From Cristatella mucedo (Eukaryota > Bryozoa > Phylactolaemata > Cristatellidae), in the NCBI GenBank assembly GCA_009760855.2, contig WPIO01000015.1:699001-763000 (forward strand): DNA of 64,000 bases. Reading direction: 5' to 3'. Under the pieces are notes generated by a model that was given only the letters and a program-made list of their open reading frames with translations, was not told where the DNA came from and made no database searches. Positions 1 through 41,231 of the stretch are shown piece after piece. Position 1 is the stretch's first letter; every line of letters starts with the position of its first letter. The translations under genes were made by a program, and so were the position numbers.

Positions 1-490
1 ATTCTTAAATTGAATTATGATAAAACCAAGTTGCTAGTTACGGGCAAACCAAGTTTAATATAGAAATTGGAAAGACTAACGCTCAAAATCGGCTCTGCTA
101 GCACATCTCCTTTTGAATCTGCACGAAATCAATGTGTCATGTTCCAAAGTGACCTTTCATTAGACTACCACATCAGTTCCCCAGACAAGTCTGCCTACTT
201 TCGGCTACATGACATTGCCAAAATTTGGAGTTGTTTAGATATACCACTGATACCACATCTACATTGATCCGTGCATTTGTGCCATTCTGGTTTGACTTCT
301 GCAACTTACTGCTTGCTGTTCTACCGGCCTGAGCAATCAGGTGATTACAGCTCGTGCAAAACTCTGCAGCTAGGCTTGTCTGTCTCGAGCGTCGCAGCTG
401 CCAAATAACGCAGCTTCTCACCGACCTGCACTGGTTCCCAGGTAAGTAATGCATCGATTCGCCGACCTGCTCTGGCTCCAAGTCAAGCAG
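1..490 (+). mobile_element. LINE family A (L2/CR1-like) fragment, ORF2 C-terminal part
   Basis: A frame with stops and shifts reads YDKTKLLVTGKP, then the QSDLS and KSAYFRLHDIAKI blocks. These are the region C-terminal to reverse transcriptase in L2/CR1 LINEs and match the better copy at 1219-2158. The copy is decayed and is interrupted after about 490 by a tail-only insertion. It continues at 584. Confidence 0.8.
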
Positions 491-552
491 CAAATGTAAA
501 GCGCCAAGACAGAGATTGAGTTTTCTGAGGGTGCTTGATCAAGTAATTATTG

Positions 553-580
<28 letters not shown>
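490..580 (+). mobile_element. LINE A 3' tail inserted inside another LINE A copy
   Basis: CAAATGTAAAGCGCC followed by GAGATTGAGTTTTCTGAGG and a long (ATT)n run. It breaks the surrounding LINE coding sequence at the AAGCA/ACGCATCGACTTC point, where coding resumes at about 585. Confidence 0.75.
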
Positions 581-583
<3 letters not shown>

Positions 584-1125
584 AAGAAACGCATCGACTT
601 CGTCTCTCACTTTTAGGTCCCTTCATTTTTTGGCTCCACCCTATCTCTCAGATATACTCCCCCACCAGGCCAAGTATCGTACCTCCAGCTTTTGGGAATC
701 TTACTATTTACCCATACCTCGTAAAAATCTCAAATCCTTCAGAGACCGTGCCTTTAGTTCGTATGCTCCAAAAACCTGGAACTCACTCCCAACCTGCATC
801 ACGACATCTCCTGACTTGACCACATTTAAAAAACTATAAGAAACTAAAGTGCATCTATTTATCACAGCATTTAGTTGGTCCCTGAGATTCGTCTTTTATG
901 TGCTCTTGCGTGCTGACACTGTGCATGCTTCCACAAACCATGCTTGTACGTTGACCCAGTGCACGTTAGCCCTAACCATGTTATTCGTGTTGTTTATTGA
1001 GCATGCTACCACTAACCATTCGATCGTGCTTCATTTGCAGCAAATTTAAAGTGCCGAGAAAGGAATTGGATTATCCGAGGGCGCTTTATCAAATGTATTG
1101 TTATTATCATTTATTATTATGCTTG
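584..1125 (+). mobile_element. LINE A 3' portion with full 3' UTR and tail
   Basis: Coding remnant SLTFRSLHFLAPPYLSD, then SFRDRAFSSYAPKTWNSLP. The 3' UTR carries the repeated CATGCT-ccactaaccat motif and the AAAGTGCCGAGAAAGGAATT tail, then (ATT)n-like sequence. Confidence 0.8.
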
Positions 1126-1218
1126 CCATTAACAACTAAGGTCTTTGGGCTGGAGCTCTGTGAGACATGCGTAAAGACCCTGGATCGTCATTAAATTCCC
1201 TTAGTGAGCTATGCAAAT

Positions 1219-2158
1219 GGCATATAACGATGATAAAAACTAACTTACTAGTTATGGGCGAACCCAGTGTGATTCACAAATTGGAAAGGCTGAAGCTCCA
1301 AATTGGCTCTGCCAGCATATCTCCAGTTGAATCAGCTCGAAATCGAGGTGTCATATTCCAAAGCGACCTCTCGTTAAGCGACCATATCAGCTCCACAGTC
1401 AAATCTGCCTATTTTCAGCTTCATAGCATTGCTAAAATTCGGGCTTGTTTAGATAAGGATAACACGTCTAAGTTGGTCCATGCATTCGTGACATCCCGTC
1501 TCGACTTCTGCAGCTCACTGCTTACTGGCCTACCAGCATGTGCGATCAGGCGATTGCAGCTGATGCAAAACTCTGCAGCTAGGCTTGTCTGTCGTGAGCG
1601 TCGCAATTGCCACATCACACCACTTCCCGCTGACCTGCATTGGCTACTATTCAAGCAACGCATCGACTTCAAGGTTTTGTCGCTCACTTTTAGGTCACTT
1701 CATTCTTTGGCTCCAGCCTACCTCTCAGATCTACTCCCCCACCAGGCTAAGCATCGTACCATCAGCTTTTCGGAATCTAACAGTTTACCTATACCTCGTA
1801 CAAACCTCAAATCCTTTGGAGACCGTGCATTTAGTTCGTATGCTCCCAAAGCCTGGAACTCACTTCCGACTTGCCTCATGACATCTCCTGACTTGACCAT
1901 ATTTAAAAGAGACTAAAGTGCATCTATGTATCACAGTATTTAGTTTGTCCCAGTGATTCGTCCTTTGTTTGCTTATTCGTGCCGACATTGTGCATACTGC
2001 CACTAACCATATTTGCATGCGGACCCTATGCATGCTACCTCTAACCTTGTTATGATTGTTGTTCCTTTAGCATGCTACCCTTAACCATTCGTTCGTGCTT
2101 TCTTTGCAGCAAATTTAAATTGTCTAGAAAGAGATTGAGTTCTCTGAGGGCGGAATAA
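1219..2158 (+). mobile_element. LINE A copy: longest ORF2 C-terminus and 3' UTR
   Basis: An uninterrupted frame at 1167-1916 encodes the best family A protein in the window: KLVHAFVTSRLDFCSSLL, ARLVCRERRN, DLHWLLFKQRIDFKVLSLTF, LAPAYLSDLLPHQ and DRAFSSYAPKAWNSLP. These blocks (SRLD-C-SLL, LHWLP-KQRI, WNSLP) typify the thumb/C-terminal region of CR1/L2 non-LTR retrotransposons. There is a one-base shift near 1236. The 3' UTR and tail follow to 2158. No RT core or endonuclease is present: it is 5' truncated and dead. Confidence 0.85.
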
Positions 2159-2664
2159 AAATGCACTGCTATTATTGTTTCCCACTGCAACTAATTAAAA
2201 ATATGATGTTTAAGCGTCTATCAATTAGAATTGTAGCTTTGTATTTCCTAATGCTATTTAATGCCCTGTTAAAATTTGTACGAGCTGTTCCACAATTAGT
2301 AATTGGGGGAACAGTGCTCACGGCTTACAGCTGCGATGCTGATCTAAACCGTACATTTAATAGTTGCTATCCACTCGATTGCAAGTGAATATGCAATTAC
2401 AGTTACCAATACCACTCATGAAAACCAAGCGGCACGCGGGTGGAAGACACATTCATTACACACTCTGATCCTTGTAGAAGCTCAAAACATGACCATGCAT
2501 GTTAATCAAGCCCCGCGGGTTAAATATAGTGAAAACCATTCAAAACAAATAGTTCTTGCCTAGCAGTAGCTACTCCGTTAGCCCATCTGGGGTATCCTGG
2601 TTGCGGTCCTTTAAGTAAGTTGAAGGCCAAATATTGGCAGATGCCTGTGTTGCGGCGTTACACG
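2159..2664. other. Putative 5' flank of MON1
   Basis: Unique-looking AT-rich sequence between the LINE A copy and the MON1 ATG. It should hold the MON1 promoter and 5' UTR, but I see no clear TATA or initiator. A 75-codon frame at 2161-2388 is not recognised. Confidence 0.4.
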
Positions 2665-34294
<31,630 letters not shown>

Positions 34295-36420
34295 CCGAAA
34301 GTGAGTTTTCCTGTGAGTCGTTGCTTTCTTTGTCACCTTGGTTGCTGCTAGCGGCAGCATTCTCGAGCAGCAGCAGCATGTGCAGTTGGATTTCTATCCC
34401 CTTTAACGTCCTTTAGCAATGCTCGCCAAGGTCGTTTTCACTTCACTGTGTTGCTTTATCCCGTTAGCCATAAAGCTGTAATATAGGTGCTGTTTTTTTA
34501 CTGTGAGTTCAAGGTCAAGCTATGTGTCCTGCTTCTGTATTCGTGGCCCTTGCTTTCAGGCTGGCAGCTGCATTAGCAGCGACCGAGCAGCTGCCACTCG
34601 TGCCACTCCATTTGGCCGAGCCTGACTGCAATCTGATTGCCACTGCCACATGCTGACATTGATGGGACTGCATGATAATCGGTGCCGACACCTACCTTGA
34701 TTACGCCTTTGCCTGAGTGATGGTGTATAGGCATTGGGGGGAAAGAGAGTGGATCTGTGCTACTGTGCTCTTGACATGGGTGAGGTCAGTGCTCTGACGG
34801 GCAGCAATGTTGACACTCACGTCTACCTCGATTGATAGCTTACGTTACCCAATCTGGTTTGTCATAAGCACGTCATTCCAAGGTGGCCCTCTGAGATATC
34901 GTAGCCCAAATGGAATGACCCAAAACCTGAAAAAACGGCATCGTAGCCAGCATTTCGTTGATCCTATGTCTTCTGCTCAGTGCTGACTCTGTGCTGGCTG
35001 CATCTACTTGCCTCAGCTCTTACATGCAAGTAAATGCTGCTGAGCTTCGATTGGAGCAACTTCATTCACGAGCTAGGATCTGCAGCTGGAAGATGCCCCT
35101 CCTGTCCTTTGTGGCAAACCACTTGCAGACACCCACCGGCAGGTGATCGATGGATCCACTGCAGTCTACCACTACTACTAAGCGACTATACTAATACGGA
35201 TGAGCCCCCCTACGATTTTTTCCGACCGTGTCACGTCGCGTTCCGATTGTCGTCGTCATTAAGGAGAATGGCGTTCTGCGTGTGCTTGCAGTTTGTGCTA
35301 TCGTTTGGCTCGTGCCCCTATTCCGGAGCATGCAGATTCATCTAGCTTGACTTTTTGAATTGGATGCCTTTCTTTAAGGCGGCCATATTTGACCCGATTT
35401 TTTCTGGCTGGCCGCCGATCTACCTTGTCGACATAGCGAACCAGGTAGAGAACCGAAGACGCTCGCCAAAACCAGTGAACGCAGGTTGAGCTGAGAGAAA
35501 TACGACATTTGTCTTAGCTGCAACATTGTTGCCGTTAATTTCGCACATGACCCGGTTTTGAGCTGACAGCGCTGATGTTGAAGTCACTGTGAAATGTGGT
35601 CGATGCTCGTGCATTCGAAAATGTAGCTCTCGTGCTTCAGCCAGCGCTTTCCTGGCCATTCTAGGTATTGCTAGCCGCTTGACCTTGCACGACCGCGTCT
35701 TCATCTGGTGCCTCTAGATGGCATTCCATGTGGGACTGCTTTGTTGTTAATATCTGTACTATTAAAAACAGCCTGGCTACGCTAGTGGCTTCGAATGAGT
35801 CGTTTTTATTTACTGCCAAAATCTGGTCAGTTGTTATGCCCGGGCTGGGAGAAACCATGGTGTAGTTGTCGGAATGAGGCTTATGAGACGAAAGCAAAAT
35901 TCTGCTCAGCCGTGGACGTCATATCTCAGTAAAAGATCGTGTATTTAATGAGTTATTTACTTTGAACCACATAAGTATATTCGTGTCGCCCGAAATAGGT
36001 AAGTTGTCGTGACTGCACCCTCTGCTTTCGGAGCAATCGGTTTGTACTGCCGAGTACGTCACAGCATGTTCATTCTTTCTTGCATTGCGGTGTCCCTGCG
36101 AGACGTTTATGGTGGCGTAAACACAGCTTCAGTTGTGGCTACGTTTCGACCTCTAAGCAAGTGACTTTGCGGGTGCGTCCAGAGTAATACGTATGTCTCT
36201 TACAAAAGAGATATTTCAAAGGACTATAAGCTTGAAGCAGGTGTCAGGAGAGCCCAAGACAAAATTTCGGGGTTGCTCGTGGAAAAGGATAGCACGTGAT
36301 CCTGGCAGTCGCTCATTATTCAAAGGTCTATTAGCTTCGCAGCGTTTGTAAGAATCCACTCAAACAAGGTTTAGAGTTGATGAATGTCGAATGGTCTCTG
36401 AGAGCATATTCAATCGGGCC
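34295..36420. other. 3' flank of MON1 and intergenic DNA
   Basis: Should hold the MON1 3' UTR. No clear poly(A) signal. On the - strand, 35661-35897 and 35420-35704 are two overlapping frames of 78 and 94 codons with no recognised domain. Confidence 0.4.
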
Positions 36421-36429
36421 TGCTGCCGA

Positions 36430-36438
36430 CGCCGCCGC

Positions 36439-36485
<47 letters not shown>
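36430..36485. repeat. (GCC)n(GCT)n trinucleotide repeat
   Basis: About 4 GCC then about 15 GCT units. Confidence 0.97.
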
Positions 36486-36486
<1 letters not shown>

Positions 36487-36531
36487 GGTAGCCGCCGATG
36501 ACTGGGTGGGGTCGTGACGGGGGGGGGGAGG

Positions 36532-36534
<3 letters not shown>

Positions 36535-36573
<39 letters not shown>
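36535..36573. repeat. (GA)n microsatellite
   Basis: GA run preceded by a ten-G tract near 36519. Confidence 0.97.
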
Positions 36574-36577
<4 letters not shown>

Positions 36578-36694
36578 CTTATTATACGGATGGAGAGGAG
36601 GCTGATAAAAAAAGGTATTTCCATCATTCTTGAAGGATATTGCTGGGTTAGTCAAACAACATGCAATTAGTAAGGGAACTAAAGGTCGGCCTAT

Positions 36695-36840
36695 TAAGCA
36701 GCTTCATTTATATAACGGCAGCAGAGCCTCAGCCGCTATCATATCCGCTCGCAAAGGGCAATAAACGATTGCCTGCTGAGGACTTCAAACCACGACCTGG
36801 ATCGTCAGGAACGAGTGCTTTACACCGCTGTCACCGTAGG
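36695..36840 (-). mobile_element. SINE D copy, reverse
   Basis: CATTTATATAACGGCAGCAG, AGCCGCTATCATATCCGC, GGGCAATAAACGATTGCC and ACTTCAAACCACGACCTGG are the reversed SINE D blocks. Confidence 0.78.
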
Positions 36841-36849
36841 TAAGTTAAC

Positions 36850-37880
36850 GGATTGGCCACTTGAAAATTTTTTTAAAGGACTACTAAGTGCAAAGAGTCG
36901 GGAGGGCTTCTTATGACCATTAATTGCAATCAACCTGTCTAAATTTGAATATTATGCTGTCCATGACTTCGCTTGCGAGTCCTTATATGCAATACGCTGA
37001 CATCATGCTTATGTTATGCCCTTTGTGATATTTTTATTACTACTCAGTAGAGTTATGAGTGTCATGTCAAAAACATCATGGGTGATAATTGACTAGTATA
37101 CATATGCAGCTACAAAGCACTGTCTTGTTGAAGATAAACGCTAAATTGGGCACTGAATTATGAAATGGTGACGAGCATGCTTTTGTTTAGGGTATTATTT
37201 ACTTGCGCATTTAAACGCTGTGGATATTACCACTCAGTCAAACGGATAAAAATTAAGAGCCTTACCGAGACAGTCCGTCTTAGTAATGGTCCGCCAATCG
37301 TTTAGTCATTGAGGCTGAGCGTGCGCAGCTATACGCTTACATGTGTTTGCATGGTCTTGAAGTTTCAAATTGAATGTCGTGTAGCCCCGATTTTTCGAGG
37401 AGGGGTATGCCGTGCGCAGCATTGCGTATTCGCAGAGCGAAAAATGGAAAATGTGTACGGGTTTATTCCGACTACGACTAGTGTTCCGATGTTTGATTAG
37501 TTAATAGGTTTGACTGCCGACTAGCCATGCAAAACGCCCTGAGTACGGTCTAGTTGGGCAAGCGGCCGGGGCGGATGTCTAAACGTCTCGTCCCAGCGAG
37601 GGCTCGCGGTCGGTGCACGTTGACCTTGGTGCTGCTCCTGCGGACGAGCGATTACTGCCGCCATTGCAGAACCTGTTGTGAATTTCGCCTGGCTTGGCAC
37701 TCGGAATTTCTAGCCCGCCACGCGCGGGCGGGAAGCTAGTTTTCCGCTGGGCCTGCTGGGCTAGTGAAGTTGGGCAGGCGGCCGCTGGCTCCGAAGTTGC
37801 TGCAAGCCATGCCGTTCGCCAGCCTCTGCACCAGCCTGCTGCTGCTGCCCTGATCCTGAGGGATGATTGGCTGACCGAGG
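36850..37880. other. Intergenic
   Basis: No supported feature. Confidence 0.35.
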
Positions 37881-37889
37881 AAACTCGGC

Positions 37890-38165
37890 TTCTGAAGCAC
37901 AGAAACGAAGAGATCTAAAAGCGAGTGACAGAACCCTGTAGTCGATATGCTGCTTGATGGATGGGAGCCAATACACGTCAGGGAGAACTGGTGCAATGTG
38001 GAAGTTGCGACGTTCACTAGAGACAAGCCTAGATTTGCTGTAGGTTTTTGCATTAACTGTGCGGGCCTTATTGCACAAGCCGAAAGACTAGCGAGTTACA
38101 CAAGTCTAGACGTGCTGCCACGAATGCACAGACGACCTTAGCTGCATTATCTTTGTCTTAGCTGG
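37890..38165 (-). mobile_element. LINE A coding fragment
   Basis: The - strand reads ARLVSSERRNFHIAPV with LPDVYWLPSIKQHIDYRVLS and LAFRSLRF, matching the LINE A C-terminal region. Confidence 0.8.
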
Positions 38166-38254
38166 CCCGACTTATTGCATTGTTGCGTAGTTGAAAGTAG
38201 ACAAACTTGGCTGTGGAGCTCTAGGGTTCATCTAATGAAAGCGGACTCGAGTTG

Positions 38255-38425
38255 CTTAGCAGTGCCTCCTACCAACCTCAAGTCCTTTAGAGACCGTGCC
38301 TTTAGACCGTACTTTCTAAAAGCCTGAAAATAGCGCGTGACTGACGTTACAACACAATCAGACTTGACACTAAAGAAAAAGCTTTAAAGCCCACCTGCTC
38401 CTGACAGCATTTACTCCGTCGTCCA
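38255..38425 (+). mobile_element. LINE A coding/3' fragment
   Basis: ACCAACCTCAAGTCCTTTAG, AGACCGTGCCTTTAG, TCTAAAAGCCTG and ATCAGACTTGAC are decayed NLKSF-DRAF-KAW-SPDL sequence. Confidence 0.7.
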
Positions 38426-38930
38426 CATTAGTAGCCGTTGGACTATCTTCGCGAGCCGAAATTGGGGGCAGGCGTTCTACCGGTAGCCAGTTGGACGCCT
38501 CCTTTCCAACATTCGTAAAGTGAGTTCTGGAAACAGATGCTGTTCTCTCTGGATTTCTTTCCCACCCACCCAGGGCGCTGCCGCTCCTGTGTACTTCTCG
38601 CAGTGGTCGCATCGACGGCCTGCCGACTTGCCAAGGTCGTTTAGCTTTCCTTGTCGGATTCGCCGAGCAGCCGTCATTCTCAATCGGCTCACCGTGAGAG
38701 CAGAATTTGGAGCATGCTGGCTCTGCCTGCGCTCGGAGGACCGCGCCGCCGCTAGAGCGAATTTTGGCAATTTTCGTTTGTGAACCCAACGTTAGCATCA
38801 TATAGTTAAGGCGTATGAAGCACACCCACCTGCTCCTTTTACATGGGGGCGCACTCCTCGATCGCCAGCGCTTGTAGCGAGACTTCGTCGCGAACGAGTG
38901 CACACAGCGAGCATTTGGCTAGAAGCGCCG

Positions 38931-38957
38931 AAGTATCGCCGCCCGGCGGCGATACTT
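38931..38957. repeat. Perfect GC-rich inverted repeat, 13-bp arms
   Basis: AAGTATCGCCGCC and its exact reverse complement are separated by one base. Confidence 0.9.
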
Positions 38958-40109
38958 TCGCCGCCCGGCGAGTCATAGCCCACTTGTGCTTCGCGACATC
39001 CAGGTCGGGCGCCCCCATACCCCAACAGGCATCGTCACAGCGAGCTAGGTGAAAGGCGCCGCGGCTCTTCTGCAGCTAAAGACGCCAGTAAATGAAGCTG
39101 TCTGTATAAATTGGATGCCGACTTTTCCTTGGAGTTACAGATTTTAACTAGCACGGTCCGCCTAATCTCATTGAGAAGTCAGTTGCTTCTCAGAGTAGGC
39201 TACATTGAGAGCAAAAAGCGAAAGAGATACGTCATCGGTAGCCTCCATCGCGCTTTGGAAAGGGCAAATGCTTGGTCGTCGCGAGCTTCCGGTCATTGAA
39301 ACGTTGGTGAAATGTTATTCGTAGGTGACGCTAACAAATGGTGAACTGGCGGCCCACCGAACGCCTCTGAACCTCGGCTTAATAATAGAGTTGTTCTGCG
39401 TCACTGGTCTAGCTGGGCTGAGTACAGCTGAGTGAAGACCTTGCAGGGGTGCTTCGATAAGTCTTTAGAGCCCAGCGCGACTATCGCCGCTATCCGCTGT
39501 CACTAGGCGTCGTCGGGCGCGACGGGGTGAAGGGTCAGAACTTGGACTCGACGCAGAGTAAAAGCACCAAAAATAAACAGACACTCTGGCACTCTTCAAA
39601 AATGGAAGTCCAGCAGAGGCGGCAAGCCTTGGCACGCGTTTCATTTGAATAGTGGATTCATTACTGGCCAAGCTGCGTTGGCGAGTCGTTTCTCCAGCGC
39701 GCTGGCTCACCGGAAGCTGGAAAGAGGCAGGCAGTGGCCGACGCTGTCGCCGCGGCTCCACGAATCGCAGGCCGCAGCTGTGACTGAGCGGCGCGCGCCC
39801 GCCATTTCCTGACCTCTACCGCGGCGGCTGCGAATACGTCGCCGGACTGCCGTCGGCGCGGCCAGTGCTCGTGGCATTGCCTGTACTGGGCGATCGCACT
39901 CTACTCAGCCGCTCACTCCGAAGCTACGGCAGAGTGGCGCCGCGCGAGCGAGCGAGCGAGCGCGCGTGTTGGAGAGCGAGCGAGCGCTCGCGCGCAGACC
40001 GGGCCGCGAGCAAACCACGACCGCCAGGTTAAGCACTTTCGTTCTTTTTCATGTCTGCAGCACGACACGGAGCCTGCTCTCCCCTTTGCGGGATGTCGGC
40101 GAGCGAACT

Positions 40110-40125
40110 GCCGCTCCGGAGCGGC
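40110..40125. repeat. 16-bp perfect palindrome
   Basis: GCCGCTCC followed directly by GGAGCGGC, downstream of the Wnt stop codon. Confidence 0.85.
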
Positions 40126-40378
40126 GCGAGAAGGCGCGCCGCTCCGAGCCGACGCTGGCTGCTGAGCGAATGCGGCGCAGAGCGACGCGGACGCATTCTC
40201 GCAGCGCCGCTCGGCGGCCCCGCGCGGACGCTGGCGGCGCTCGCTGGCGTCCGTCTCGGCTGCTCTCGCCCCAATTGTCGGCCAGTAGGCGAGAGCTCTT
40301 CGCGCGCAGCCGGTCAATAGGCCAGCAGCAGCAGCAGCGGCGGGCGTAGCGTATCAAAAATAAAAGGGCTGCGGCTCA

Positions 40379-40402
40379 GACCGCCGCCGCCGCCGCCGCC
40401 GT
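40379..40402. repeat. (CCG)n repeat
   Basis: About seven CCG units, followed by further CCG clusters to 40560. Confidence 0.9.
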
Positions 40403-40760
40403 GAGTCCATTCGAATAAATTAGTGCCTCGGCCGCTCGCGGCTGCGGCGGCCGGCGAGCAAGCTTGCCGCCGCCGCCGCCGGCGTCTGCTGCTATCGCGA
40501 GGCATAGGCGCCGCCGCCGCCGAACGCCCTCAGCGGCGGCGGCTGCAGGCGCATGCGGCGGTGCAACGACGCCGCGCGACGACGATTGCCGTCCTTTGCG
40601 GCTCGGGTTCTCGGCCAACGCTGGCGGCGAGGGCTCGCGTGCACCGCACTCGCGGTGGAATCGATGTCAGGGGGGATAGACGACGCCGGCACTGGTTTCG
40701 CGGTGGGGCTCGTAGGGGGGGGGGTGCAGTAAGTTCGGACGTCTGCGCGGCGCCCACCTT

Positions 40761-41231
40761 TCACTTGCACGTGTACACGTCCTTGGTGACCTCGCAGGTC
40801 GAGCAGACGACGCTGCAGCACCAGTGAAACGTGCACCTGCAGCGGCTCGTCTCGGTCACAGTCTGCGTGTTGTAGCCCCGGCCGCAGCACAGCACGTCGC
40901 AGCTGCCAGCGCCCGTGGCGTTGCGGTGGCAGCGGCGCTCGGCAACGCCGAGAGCGCCGCGCTCCGGGTCCGGCGCACAGTAGGTGGGCGAAGCGTCGGC
41001 ATAGACCAGCTGACCGTGGTCGATCGCCGCCTGCTCGGCGCTGGCCGCCGCCGCGCGCGAGCGGCCGCCGTGCGCCGACGGGACGGGCACGAGCGCCGAA
41101 TTCTCGTACATCGCCTTCAGCCGACGACCGACGTCCTCGAGCTTGGGCAGAGCGCGCCAGCACGTTTTCACCGAGCACGACCCGGAAGTGCCGTGGCAGC
41201 GGCACGCCGTGCTCATCAGCTTCTCGACAGC
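40761..41231 (-). CDS. WNT16: Wnt exon 4 (terminal)
   Basis: The acceptor is GTCGCACAG before GCTGTCGAG. The exon starts AVEKLMSTACRCHGTSGSCS and encodes residues 224-379. It holds 16 of the 24 cysteines, Ser239, the linker region (Ala/Arg-rich between ALVPVPS and LVYADASP), and the C-terminal cysteine knot ending DVYTCK, TGA at 40763-40761. An open frame continues 5' into the intron but has no Wnt similarity there. Confidence 0.95.
   Translation of the reverse strand, partial: AVEKLMSTACRCHGTSGSCSVKTCWRALPKLEDVGRRLKAMYENSALVPVPSAHGGRSRAAAASAEQAAIDHGQLVYADASPTYCAPDPERGALGVAERRCHRNATGAGSCDVLCCGRGYNTQTVTETSRCRCTFHWCCSVVCSTCEVTKDVYTCK

Larger units (their letters stand above)
38430..40760. other. 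Wnt 3' flank and entry to GC-rich domain
   Basis: Contains the presumed Wnt 3' UTR (minus strand). Long frames on both strands are GC-driven. A 177-codon - frame at 38370-38903 has no recognised domain. Confidence 0.4.

Noticed and set aside
1167-1916. 249-codon frame as a host gene
   Set aside because: Its blocks match many degraded copies in the window; it is a 5'-truncated LINE C-terminus.
38370-38903. 177-codon - strand frame
   Set aside because: GC-rich region with equally open frames on the other strand, no domain, and no splice context favouring it.
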